64,000 bases of DNA from Adenanthera pavonina (Eukaryota; Streptophyta; Magnoliopsida; Fabales; Fabaceae): NCBI GenBank assembly GCA_026686845.1, contig JAIVEN010000009.1:41763001-41827000 (forward strand). The letters run 5' to 3'. The position numbers and the translations under genes were made by a program. Below are positions 24,309 to 36,758 of the stretch, one piece after another; the stretch's first letter is position 1; each line of letters opens with the position of its first letter. A model generated the notes under the pieces. That model saw only the letters and a list, made by a program, of their open reading frames with translations. It was not told where the DNA came from and did not search any database.

Positions 24309-27125
24309 GGACCATGGAAGCTAATTATTACTCAATGTGATAATTCTGCAAAGACGATATGAAGATGAGTGGCGTGGAATGTGGACAAGTGGAATACACA
24401 CAAGTGTGTCTTGATTTATTATATTAATTAATACCTACTTGGTATAATTTATTTTCCACGGACAACAAGGTTGGCCAGTAGCCAAGTTTAACGAATTTAC
24501 TTGACTGAATTCATATAAATGAAAATTTGATACAATCTTTAAAGTTCAAATCAAAATTTAATATGAGAAAAAGGAAGATACATTAGTCAAAATATATTTA
24601 GATTATGGCCATTGTTTGAAAATACATCTTGGAGTTAATTAGTTTTTTTCAAAAATAAGTAAATTACTTCAAAATTTACTGTTCATGAATGTAGACATGT
24701 TGAAGAGCCACCTTCACATTTGGCTATATCAATCGATTGTAAAGGAATAATCTCTCTTTCCAATATGATCATTTTCATATATTTTAAAAAACTTTTATTA
24801 CATCTATAAATTTCTAAAAAAAAATTAATTTTATCTTACTAATTTTATTATTTTTATTAAATATAGTGCAAGTTACAATATTAATAATATAATAAATAAT
24901 AAATAAAAATCATAAATTCCTATATATTACTTTATATTATACAACAAGAAAAATCAATCATATTATTTTTATAAAAGTATTAATTTTCTTATCAAAATAA
25001 GGTTGTCCCTCCAATATGAAAAACTCCTGCGCACATATGTATTTTGAGGATTTTCTTCCTAAGTATTTTTTTTTAATTATCGTGGTATATTCTATTACAT
25101 TGTTCACAGTCTAGAACACTCCCAAAAAAAATTAATTTTAGAATTTCATAAACCTTTTCATTTTGTGAATCAATATGTATCATTATCTATAAGAAATTGC
25201 ATTGTTTATTAGCTTCAAATAGTACTTTGTACAATACATAAGACCCCATTATATTGTATCATGGTATCTATTTATTTTTGTCCAAAGTATCAAATTTATC
25301 TAATTGACTATTAAATATAGTCATATATTGATGGCCAAATTTATCTTATTTTTAATCATGAAAATAATATAATGTTTATTAAGAGATAGGAAATAGATCA
25401 GTCAGTCCCAAAATGAGCTAGCCCGTTATGAGCTAACAAAAAATGAGTTAGGTGCATGCCAACCCATTTTTTTTTTACGGGTTGAGATTTGCCTTGCCCA
25501 TGACCACTGTAACAGGTTAGCAGGTTAAACCGTCTCATATATATATATATATATATATTAATTTTTTTATTTGAATAATAATCTAAATTACCAATTTAAA
25601 TAATAAAAAAAGATTGTGATTGGTTCATAATTAAATTAGAAATAGAAATTACTTAAACCACCAATTTATCAAAATATATTAATACATACTAATGTAAGTA
25701 TCACAATTCAACAACTTTAAATATAAAATATGGGGCAATTCTAGCTTCAAGTATAAGATACTTTTAATTTAAAATTTCAATATTAAACAAAATATATATG
25801 AAGAAATTTTAAAAAAAAGTTAATTTAAAGGAGAAATTAAAAAAAAAAAGGACTGAATGAGCTAACCTATAGGTTAAGCAGGTTAAGGAATTCAGGCTGA
25901 AAAATATATCATCTCAATATGCGCTTTATTTTTTTCAGCTCAGAATTATCATAAAACGGGTTAAAATAAGTCAACTCTAATTGAAATCTATTTTATGGAT
26001 TGTAAGTTATTATTTAGATCATTTCAATGGACTTGTGCTGTTGATTACATAGGATATGTATTGGTTCATTATCAGAAATATTATCACCAAAAGCATTCCA
26101 CCAAAATATATATATCATCACCATAAGCATATTTTTAATTTAATTATATATAAAAACTGTATAAGTTTCTTAATGCTAATTCGCGTTTTAGGACAACCGG
26201 AAGCAATTCGTGCCTTTCTCCGTTACAACTAACAAATATGAGATCTGTACATTTTTCTTGGTTTTTGAGATTTTCTTCTTTTTAACCTATCTTTGTATGT
26301 TTCTAATATTTTTATGTACGTTTTTCGAATTTTCCCTTTTACATTTTGTTGGCTTAGTGTTATTTCATGATAATAAAATATCTAACTGTTTTTGAGAACT
26401 GTAGAGCAATATCTGGTATGAATTATGATTTTTAAATTTTCTAGCAATCAAACAATGCTCTGTTGCATTACATTATTACTTGGCAAATTCAAATACTACA
26501 GTTTATATTTTTATTATCAAATTTTTTATAAAAATATAATTTGTATAAATTTTTTAGAAAAGCTATGATTCTACTAACTTATAAATTATACAGTTAAACT
26601 TTTTTTCGCCATGAAATTATATTGTTAATTCTAAACAATCATAATTTATCAAGTTATTATATATATATATATTGTAATGCTACAATTACATAGGTATAAA
26701 ATATTTACGGTGGATTTTGTTTGAAGAGATTATGTGTTGAATCATTGATTAAAAAATTAAGTTCTTATCATGCTTTTATTGAAAATATTGATTAAAAATT
26801 CTCAAGAATAATGAGCCGACATGAATCTTCTATTATTTTAAATTTTTATTTATATTTTAAAAAATGTAAAAGAAATATTTCAATTATTATTAATAAAGTT
26901 ATATATTTAATAAAAATTAAAGGATTGTTAGTATTTCAAAAAATAAATTTTAAAAAAATACTACATGCCTCTCGACACTCGTCTCAATAGCTTGAGAAGA
27001 AAGAGGGAGACATCTGTTTCCCTCACGAAGTCACCATATCAGCCTTCGATTTTCTTCTTCAGTTCAAGCTTCTTGTGGAGTGTGGACTCATCAAACCATT
27101 TTCTCAGGAAAATCCTTTTTGATCG
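24309..27125. other. Intergenic AT-rich DNA
   Basis: Holds the probable divergent promoters of the transporter (left) and the PPR gene (right), an (AT)n run at 25537-25559 and poly-T/poly-A tracts. A stretch at about 25400-25960 has repeated phrases around GAGCTAACC and AGCAGGTTAA, looking like an old transposon remnant that I cannot classify. No gene is supported. Confidence 0.5.
25537..25559. repeat. (AT)n microsatellite
   Basis: Pure AT tract in the transporter-PPR spacer. Confidence 0.95.
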
Positions 27126-29075
27126 ATGTCCAAATGCTTAAACCTTTTCCCAAATCTTCTCAGAAACTCAGCGCTGACAGGTCTCAACCTGGGCATCCTT
27201 TCTCACATTCATTCGCTTCAGAGTTGCCCCTCACCTCCTCATAATGGCGGAGACGATGAAGTTGAGCCTCCTGTGCCGGTGGGAATCTTCAAATCAGGTA
27301 CCCAATCGGGTTCTTACAAATTGGGCGATTCGACTTTCTATTCACTCATTGAAAATTACGCAATTTCCTGCGATTTTAGGTCGCTGGACAGGGTTTTGGA
27401 TCAAATGAAGCGCGAACGGAGAGTTTTCGTGGAAAGGAATTTCATTGTTATGTTCAAAGCTTATGGGAAAGCACATTTATCCGAAAAGGCGCTTGGGTTG
27501 TTTCATAGAATGGGGGATGAATTTCAATGTAGGCAAACTGTAAAATCATTCAATTCAGTTCTTAATGTCGTTATTCAAGAGGGTCTGTTCACTCGTGCCT
27601 TGGAATTTTATTCTGATGTTATTGCAAAAAAGAGTCTGAATATACATCCGAATGTACTCACTTTCAACTTAGTTATTAAGGCCCTGTGTAAGCTGGGTTC
27701 AGTTGATCAGGCTATTGAAGTCTTCAGAGAAATGCCACTCAAGAATTGCACTCCTGATACATATACATACTGTACGCTAATGGATGGATTGTGCAGGGAG
27801 AGTAGAATTGAGGATGCCATTTCTTTACTGGATGAGATGCAGATTGAAGGTTGTTTCCCAAACCCCATCACATTTAATGTGTTGATTAATGCATTGTGCA
27901 AGAAGGGTGACTTGGTACGTGCAGCCAAGCTTGTTGATAATATGTGTCTTAAGGGCTGTGCCCCAAATGAAGCCACGTATAATGTCCTCGTTCATGGCCT
28001 GTGTCTCAAAGGTAAGTTGAACAAGGCAGTAAGTCTTATGGGTCAGATGGTATCAAATAAATGTGTGCCCAATGATATTACTTATGGAACACTCATTAAC
28101 GGATTTGTTAAGCAAGGCAGAGCTGTTGATGGGGTTCGAGTGTTATCCTCAATGCAAGAAAGAGGCCATGGTGGGAATGAGCATATTTACTCATCCCTTA
28201 TAAGTGGGCTGTTCAAGGAGGGAAAATCTGAGCAAGCAATGCAACTGTGGAAAGAAATGGAAGAAAAAGGATGTCAACCAAATACTATTGTGTTTAGTGC
28301 TTTAATAGATGGTCTTTGCCGAGAAGGGAAGCCAGATGATGCAAAGGATGTTTTATTTGAGATGAAAAATAAAGGATTCGCACCCAATTCTTTTGTTTAT
28401 AGCTCTCTAATGAAGGGTTACTTTGAAAAAGGTGATGGTCATAAAGCTATTCTTGTGTGGAAAGAGATGGCAGATAATAATTGTAATCACAATGAGGTTT
28501 GTTATAGCATACTAATTGATGGCTTGTGCAAGCAGGGGAAGCTTATGGAGGCCTTAATGGTTTGGAAGCAAACACTGAGTAGAGGAATTAAATTAGATGT
28601 TGTGGCTTACAGTTCAATGATTCATGGCTTTTGCAAAGCTCACTTCGTAGAACAAGGCATGAAACTTTTCCAACAGATGCTTTGTCAAGAACCTGAATCA
28701 CAACCAGATGTGATTACATATAACATTCTTTTAAATGCTTTGTGCATGCAGAATAGTATCTCTCGTGCTATTGGTCTTTTAAATATTATGCTAGATCAAG
28801 GTTGTGACCCTGACTTGATTACTTGCAATATTTTTTTGAGAACTCTGAGAGAGAAAGTAAACCCACCTCAAGATGGGAGTGAATTTCTAGATGAGCTCGT
28901 AGTCCGGTTAGTTAAGCGGCATAGAATAATAGGTGCTTCCAAAATTATAGAATTTATGCTGAATAAGCATTTGCTTCCAAAAGGTTCTACCTGGGCCATA
29001 GTGGTTCAAGAGCTCTGCAAACCTAAGAAGATTCGAAAAGCTATTAACGAATGTTGGAGCAGGCTGTATTGCTGA
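27126..29075 (+). CDS. EMB1025: P-class pentatricopeptide repeat protein, EMB1025 (At4g20090) homologue
   Basis: A single open frame of 649 codons, intronless as is usual for this family. Residues from about 80 to 600 are a run of roughly a dozen 35-residue PPR motifs with the classical form (PNVLTFNLVIKALCK, PDTYTYCTLMDGLCRE, PNPITFNVLINALCKKG, PNDITYGTLINGFVKQG). No DYW or E domain follows, so it is P-class. The overall pattern, including NGGDDE and the C-terminal STWAIVVQELCKPKKI, matches my memory of Arabidopsis EMB1025. PPR proteins bind organelle RNA one repeat per base. EMB1025 loss is embryo-lethal. The N-terminus could be an organelle transit peptide (MSKCLNLFPNLLRNSALTG) and no acidic residue occurs in its first 30 positions. 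The target RNA is unknown. Confidence 0.93.
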   Translation: MSKCLNLFPNLLRNSALTGLNLGILSHIHSLQSCPSPPHNGGDDEVEPPVPVGIFKSGTQSGSYKLGDSTFYSLIENYAISCDFRSLDRVLDQMKRERRVFVERNFIVMFKAYGKAHLSEKALGLFHRMGDEFQCRQTVKSFNSVLNVVIQEGLFTRALEFYSDVIAKKSLNIHPNVLTFNLVIKALCKLGSVDQAIEVFREMPLKNCTPDTYTYCTLMDGLCRESRIEDAISLLDEMQIEGCFPNPITFNVLINALCKKGDLVRAAKLVDNMCLKGCAPNEATYNVLVHGLCLKGKLNKAVSLMGQMVSNKCVPNDITYGTLINGFVKQGRAVDGVRVLSSMQERGHGGNEHIYSSLISGLFKEGKSEQAMQLWKEMEEKGCQPNTIVFSALIDGLCREGKPDDAKDVLFEMKNKGFAPNSFVYSSLMKGYFEKGDGHKAILVWKEMADNNCNHNEVCYSILIDGLCKQGKLMEALMVWKQTLSRGIKLDVVAYSSMIHGFCKAHFVEQGMKLFQQMLCQEPESQPDVITYNILLNALCMQNSISRAIGLLNIMLDQGCDPDLITCNIFLRTLREKVNPPQDGSEFLDELVVRLVKRHRIIGASKIIEFMLNKHLLPKGSTWAIVVQELCKPKKIRKAINECWSRLYC

Positions 29076-29704
29076 TTTCTTGAGAGCCTTTGTTTCCAAC
29101 TCTCTTGAAGCTTAGAGACTCCAAATACAGTAATTTGTCAAGATCATCACACTGTAAGTCCTCACATTTCAAAGGAAGATAGACAGCAGAGATAGAATTT
29201 TCCTTGTGCTTTTTACATATAAATCTCACCTTGTTTATTTGGAGATATTAGGAACACAAATCCTCTACTCCTCTAAAACGTGCTACTCCGCATGCTCCTT
29301 GGCCCATCACAGTCGTGTTATACACACACATTAATATATGTAAAAATTTCAATAGGATTGTTGACCTTTCTGGTTCAAATATCAGGTGATTTTGGGATTT
29401 GGTTATATAAATTCACCACACACATGCTATGTATATACATGGTGAAGGTTTTTGGATTAAAATAACTGTGATAGGTTGAGGAGCACTCCTAGCAGCATGC
29501 GTGTGAAGTGTAGAGGATCTGTATTCAAGATATTTGTGTGAACCAAAAAGGTGACAAGTGGCAAGAAATGTACTGCATGGACCATTCCAACTGCCCAGAT
29601 GTTGTACCATCTGATCATACTACAACCACATTGTCCAGAAAAAATACTTCATCAAGTATCAGCAAATCCAAACCGTGACAAATGTTGAAAATTTTTGCAG
29701 CTAG

Positions 29705-29873
29705 CCAATGAAATTGGAATATCCTAATTTTAACTTGATTTATTTTTTAAATGACAATTTCAATGGGTTCAATCAAAATTCTGCAAGAATAATGAAATTG
29801 GAATATCCTAATTTTAACTTGTTTTTAAATGACAGTTTCACCAGGTTCAATAAAAATTCTGAAAGAATAATGA
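29705..29873. repeat. Local tandem duplication, ~84 bp, two copies
   Basis: AATGAAATTGGAATATCC followed by TAATTTTAACTTG... recurs once, with a short internal deletion in the second copy (TGATTTATTTTTT becomes TGTTTTT). Confidence 0.85.
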
Positions 29874-30603
29874 GAATAGTATTATTATTATTATAATCTC
29901 TAACAACTATATATCGGGTTTTGTAGCTTTAAATGGAACATTTTGTGTTACTGACTTAAGAATGACTACAAACATTATCCTATATTTTGCAGCTAGGCTT
30001 TTGTTTTCATCTGTACTCATGTTATTTGAATACCATTAATCCTTGAGATAAAGTGTTTGTGAAAATTAGAATGCATTAAAAATGTGTTTGGATCATTGGA
30101 TGTGCCTCTTGGTAATTTATTTGTGACTTCCTGACTTGTTGACAACTATCAGACATATTAATAAAACCAGGCCAAGGTTTCACCTAACAGTTTAAGCTTT
30201 TGGGTTATATTGATCCCTTATAGCAAGTGTTTACATCACTATATCACGTTGATTTCTCATTACTGGTTCATGACAGTTTCATTTGCAACAGATATTCACT
30301 AATTGTGTACCTCTTTGGTCAGTACTCTCCTAAACATTTGCGCTAGGTTGTGTTTGCTGCCTGGTTACATTCAATTAAGTTAAACCAAGAGAGACTAGAG
30401 GTAAACTTTGAGATTCCATAGGATTGTATTTGTTAAAAGTTCATTTTCTTGTCATCCAGTGTGATTTCATGAAGGGTGGTCCTAATTTGTGATTCAATGT
30501 TTGTGCTTCTCCGTTGCACTCAAACCCTAAGGCTTCTGAAGCTAAAATTTTAAATTTTTATTTCATAAAGGCTTTCTGATTTCCTCATTTTTGGGAAGCC
30601 TGA

Positions 30604-30774
30604 TTTTGTTTAATATGTAGCTTCAGAAGCTAAAGTGTGTATCCTCTCTGTGCTTGTGGACATAATAGCATATTTCTGATGGATTTCCTTTGTTTAAAAT
30701 GTAGCTTCAGAAGCTGGAGCTGTGGATCCTCTTTGTGCTTGTGGACCTAATAGCTATTTCTGATGGATTACCTT
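30604..30774. repeat. Local tandem duplication, ~85 bp, two copies
   Basis: Both copies hold AGCTTCAGAAGCT, a TGTGCTTGTGGAC block and TTCTGATGGATT, with about a dozen differences. Confidence 0.8.
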
Positions 30775-33700
30775 TCTTTCTGTTATCTGAGGTCAGTGAA
30801 TTTGAGTAGTCAAATCTGTCTAGATGGTGAATTTTCAATTGGTGTGTGGCATTTGTTTCTTTCTGGGATGAATGGATGCAATAAACAAAATTTTCAATGA
30901 ATCAATACCTGTTAATGTTTGAGACCCAATTATTGATTTATTTGTCTCTTGTTTAGCTCTTACACTTAGGTGCTGGATGATCTGTATGAAATTTAATGAT
31001 TTATTTAAATATTAGTCACTATTTCTGATAAGAATTTCTGGTTTGATCTGTATGAAATTTTATATCTGACAAAGGAGATTTAGGTGCTGGATGAGGCTGC
31101 ATCCATGCTTGGAGGGCTCCTGCAGTGATCAATTACTGATGGATAAAGATTTAGATGAGAAGGTTTTCTTTCCCTGCAGTGAAGCTTGATTTTCATTTAA
31201 CATTAAGAGCTGTCGTTTCTTATTTTCTACTTATCATTTGTCAATATGCTGCTTAGGAACTTCTATCACTATCATGTGATTTGTGCTAACAATTTTGGCT
31301 ATTAATAAGTGCCTATAGGTTTACTCTCACGTTGGAGACAGAGGTTGAAAAATAGCCTTTTGTCAGACAAATTTCTGCGAATTTGGTGCATACAAAGGTT
31401 AGTACCTGAGGATGATTAGTTTGGAAATAATGAATGGACTCACAGGCATCAAATCTGAACTTGCTTATATGAGGAAGGTGGATTATGGAGCACACGCAAT
31501 CTGACATTTCTCATTTCTTGTTTATCTGCTACCCTAATATGTTTTCTAGCTCTATAATTTTCTGTGCATGTATGTTGGATTTGGTTAATGTATTTCCCTT
31601 GCCTGAAGATGCCTTCTTGATAGTCTGATCTGCAACTAGTCAAGAGTAAAAATTGCTTGATCTGAATGTTAATGATCCTTTAGAAAGAAGTGGGTCAGAG
31701 TGTAATGCAATCTTTTAGACCAAATGAAAACATCAAGGAGTGTGTTACAAGGCAGATATATGATAAGCATTAGCATTAGGGAGGATCGGTGATGATAGGC
31801 AGTTAAGGGTAGTTAGGGGAAGTCCTGGCTATATATAAGGGCCAACCGTGAATGTAAACGTGGGAAGTGAATAATAGAGGAGTGATTTCAAATAACTCTG
31901 CACCAGAGGTGAGGCATTGACTCATGTAGCTTTAAATCAACCCTACTTTCCATCATTGATTTTATATTAGGTTTATATTGGAATTATGACATCTGAATGA
32001 AATTTTTTGAAGCAGTCAATGTAGTATTGAGATGTAAAAAGTGTCAATATGTTAACCTTTTACTGGAAAACCGGATAATGAAAGACTTGAAAACTGCATG
32101 TTCGATTCATACTTTCAAATAACGTGTACTGGTTCTGCAGATCAACTTCAAGGAGACTATGGTCTTGGGAGGATTATTCGATCGTAGATGGGAAATTCAT
32201 TGAAGTGGGAGGTGGTCTTTGCGCCCTCTATGTCTCTTCTTCAATTGAAGCAGCTGCTTTTTTCATGAAGGATCTCGGAATATCAGTCCATTCTATAAGA
32301 GAATCTTGGAATATCAGTTCATTCTATAACAGAGCCAAATCCCGGAAATCAATTTGTAAGGATCTTGATATTGACCTCGTAAAGTCCAAGTATACTTTGT
32401 GGAAAGCTGTTAGATGTAATCTAACAGTGAGAGATGCGGATAACTAATGGAAATATTTAGTTTGATTTCTGTCTTTTTGTATACTACACAGAATAGAGTT
32501 ATTGTGTAGACATGTCAGATGCACATAACAAACCACTTGCTTATTACACATTATGAGTACTTCTCTGAGGAATCTTACGGCGAAGAAGCTTTAGTTTGAT
32601 CCCTTATGTACACAATTTAGACTGTGCCCATGTGGTTGTGAAGAATTACCGTGAAAAATATAGATATAAGGGTTTTTTTTCCTTGGACAAACATAAAATT
32701 ATACATGGCAATACTAGAATAATGCCAATAATAGCTAGATTGAGTGGAAGGAATTAGATATTCCTTAACTAATATTGTAAATTCGAAATGAAAAAGAAAA
32801 TATTAAAAAGGTTATATATATTTGGATATCACAATATTTAATTTTGGATTGATAGTATTGGATAATAAATACTTGTACCAAAAAATTAGAATGATAGGAC
32901 TACCTAAATTTAAATGTGAAAATAAATAAAATTAAACCAAAGGACTTGTTTAAATTTAAATTAAAAATTATAAAATCAAGAAATTCAACATTATTAATAT
33001 ATCAATATATATCATTAAAAATTCTAAAAAGTTATACTATTTATAGGTTATAAATAATACATCATATCTCACAAACACCTTATTTTAGACCCCATGCAAA
33101 TTGCATAAACCCCCATCTACTTTTAATTGTCAAAATTTTCAGGAAAATTAAGAGGCTCCACGTTTAAGAATTTAATCTCCTCAACTGAAGAAATATTCAC
33201 TTTATTTAACTGTTGACCATAATTATTTAAATAGGATCAAAATAATCTGAATTTTATTTCTTTTTTTATTTTAAAAGGGCAAAAAGAATGAAAATTTTCT
33301 AACAAAAGAACTTAAAATTTTTTTCAACTTAAAAATCATTTACAAATTAAAACTTAAGATGTAAACTAATTGAATTACATATAAATGATTCAAATTTAAA
33401 AATTAAGTGAAGTAAAAATCTCCTCGGTTAAGGGAATCCAAATCCTTATATGTGGTTACTCACCAAAAAAAAATCCTTGTAAGTGGTTCATCTTTTGAAA
33501 TGAAGTTACACTAATATTACTAACCAAATAGCCCTATCATGATGGAACAATACACATGTAGAACTCCATCTCCTAGGAATCATATAATCATTATTTGGAT
33601 AGAAGATAGATAGTATGCTGTCACAGCAGGCTTAGCAGTTTAAGTTGCCTGAGTAAATGTAGATTCTACACTGAAACAGATCAAATGAAGTGATGATAGA

Positions 33701-33798
33701 GAAAGAGAGGTGGGACTCATCATGTCCATGTTGATATTTATTTATCTCTTATTATTTCACCTGATTTCAAACAAGATCTTAGTACGATTCTACACAGT

Positions 33799-36719
33799 TC
33801 AAGCAGCAGCTTCATTAGCAGAGAAGACCCTTTGGAGGACATAAACAGGATCTCCCACTTTAACTGTTTTCTCATTTCCTCCTATATCATAATCTTTCCA
33901 CACCATATTCTGCCCAAAGTATATCTGCATATATATAACAGTTCACGCGTTATTCGAATCATTCAGCAAAACAATGATTGATTCAAAGCTTGAGGACTCC
34001 ATTCCTCACCCGTCCCTGCTGTTTTCTATTTGGCCTTAAGACTTTATCTGACCTACTGCTCTTCAGAGTTACGTTCGGTTCATCTCCTGGAATCCCAGTC
34101 TCTTGATTGATCGTAGGTACCTAACCATCACGAACAGAACCAATCAGACTAGCTAATAGCTTCACAAGCATATCAAGTATGTGAGAATCTTTGATTTTGA
34201 TACATAGACATGGAAGTTATGTTTCCAGAAAATGGATCTCCTGGTCATCATGGCTCTTTACTTTGATCTGAATTGTGCATATCAGATCTAGCTTATCTAA
34301 ATCTTATTTTCTTATTTTCTAAATTCTGATTTTTTTAAAATTTGAAAGGAATTCAAATGCATAATGAAGAGTGTAATGAGTAGATCAAAGAGAAGTTCAC
34401 GAAAATAGTGACTTGTAGGTGTACAAGCAATAAGATATGACTAAATATGTAAGATACAAACGAGCTAGGATACAAGTTTATTCAATAATAGATAGAGAGA
34501 GAGATCAGATTCCTTTTTTAAGTTTCTTAAAGTGGTGCCTAGTTAAGAGTAATATAATGAAATAGATAACCTAAAGTGCATTTCAGGTGAAGTAAAGATA
34601 TATATATAGAGAGAGAGAGAGAGATGTGAGCCTCAGCTGGGTCTCACACATGTGACTTCACTTATTTCTCTCTTTATCTCTCTCACTTCACCTGAAATGC
34701 ACTTAAAAAATCCTGGTTTGTAAAATGATGAAACAAATTATCAGAAATACACTTCAGGTGATGTGGGGAGAGAGAGAGAAAGGTAAGGCCCACCTCTAAC
34801 CTTGTAGTCCTCACATAAGTGGGCCCCCACTTCTTCTCTCTCACTTCACCTTAAGTGCACTTCAGAATTGAATGTCCCGTACTACTTCAACACGAGACAC
34901 CTCTCGAACTCTCACATGAACATTGTCCAATAAATTTCTTGTGTTGTCATTATTGATTTATCTTCAATTTCCTTTTACATTTTCCTCAGTCATTTGCTGT
35001 TACTACTTATACCCTGTACCTATGTATCCATAACTCCTTTCTTTCATGTCCTCTTCCACCATTATTCCCACCAATGCTAAATAAAAATTTAGCATACATA
35101 GGGATTGCTAGAGGAAGTATTTGGATCACAAATGGACCAGAAATGACCATTTATCTATCATCCACTCTCACAAATGCTCAGAAGTCAAAACATTTTCAAA
35201 ATCTGTCCTCTACTGTAGTCAACCTATGTCAAAATCTGTCCTCTACTGTAGTCAACCTAAGTATGCTAAATGAAGATTTTCAGAGTACTGAACTCTATTA
35301 TTATTTCATGGAAGTTACTTACAAATAAATAAAGGGAAGATAGGTGTAATGCTAGTTATTCAATCCTAAGAATCAAGGAACAAATATTTTGAAAGTAACA
35401 ATGCCTAATTGTCAGATACATGATAAAATAAAAAAGAAAGGATCGAGATGACAAACTAATTAACAATGGAACAAAATCATAACATAAAATCCCTTGATTT
35501 CCAACACTACAATATATATATATATATGTAACATGTTAGAAGCTAAACTTGTTAGCAGAAATCATGCGTTGAATGTTCCCATGAAGCATATTGATTATTA
35601 GGAAACGATAGTTCATTACCTTACAACGGGAGCACAGCTTGACACCCTGAAATGAAAATTTGCCTATCTTGATCTCTGTCCATAAGTCCTCAGAAAATGG
35701 TTCACAACCTTCAACAAGGATACTGCATCAAGCAATGCCCAAGTATCAATTCTCAGATTTTGGAGTCCATTTAGATCAATCCAGCACATTATGATCTAAA
35801 ATAGTAATAAAGTTACAAAAGAGAGAGATTCTATGACTGTAGGAGATAACCAAGATCCAAGAATGAAACAATACTTGGGCCTAAATCGGTTAACAGGTAT
35901 GGGCTCCTTGAGAAGCTGGTTGAGTGCATCCATTGACCCCTGAAATGGATTAATGGCTAATTTGGATCACAATTTCATCATAGAAAAACAAAGATGACTT
36001 CTGACATCACTTTCTTGACTGACCTGGGATAACAACAAGAATGGGAAGCCATCAGAAAACATCACATTATGGCCCCTAGCATAATCAGGATCCACAGCTC
36101 TAGCTTCTGACTCTGCATTTGATAACAACACAAACAGAATGTTCATCATAATTCACAAGGATTTTAATATCACATAGAAGGCAATGCATTCTTATCATCC
36201 TTACGATTGAGAATTTGCGCCACCATTTTCAATGTCCAATTCCTTACTTAGCATGTAGAAAGACCTACCAGTATTGAAGCGGACTAGTCGACTGGGTTTT
36301 CCTAGGTAATCTGAGAACCATTGTGCTGCTTCAGCTCCCTCATCCAATGCAGAGCCAGACCATTCCCATACCGAGACAACATCTGCTACTTCATGTGGTC
36401 TCCTCAGACAAATTTTGAGAGCTTCCATAGCAGGTGCTTTTAACACTGTAATGTCAAGAAAGTGGTACCTCATGTTCATGGACTACAAAGAGAAAACAGT
36501 AACCTTAAATTGCACAATTAATCGAAAAAGCACCAGCCATTTAACTCTTGCAATTCTTTGCCAACAACAAGGAGGGTAGGAAAGAACTTATTGATGAAAA
36601 TTGTATTGGATTGGAGTATACATTTCTACCTCTAAAATTTATATAATAAATATATTTGCTGTCCATTAAACAAAAGAAGCTTTTAACTTTGTGATTGATG
36701 ACTTAAATGGAGGTAGTCT

Positions 36720-36758
<39 letters not shown>

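Larger units (their letters stand above)
29076..33798. other. Downstream region of the PPR gene, no supported gene
   Basis: AT-rich DNA that may hold a long or spliced 3' untranslated region of the PPR gene. It contains two local tandem duplications (29705-29873 and 30604-30774). At 31740-31930 there is a TATATATAAGG motif followed by a transcript-start-like stretch that resembles a short LTR or promoter remnant, but no ends can be paired. An open frame at 32124-32447 is unrecognised and carries a 31-bp internal duplication. Confidence 0.45.

Noticed and set aside
32124..32447. 107-codon frame after the PPR gene
   Set aside because: Unrecognised content, preceded by an acceptor-like CTGCAG, but it contains a 31-bp internal duplication that would shift any ancestral frame. 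Probably non-coding.
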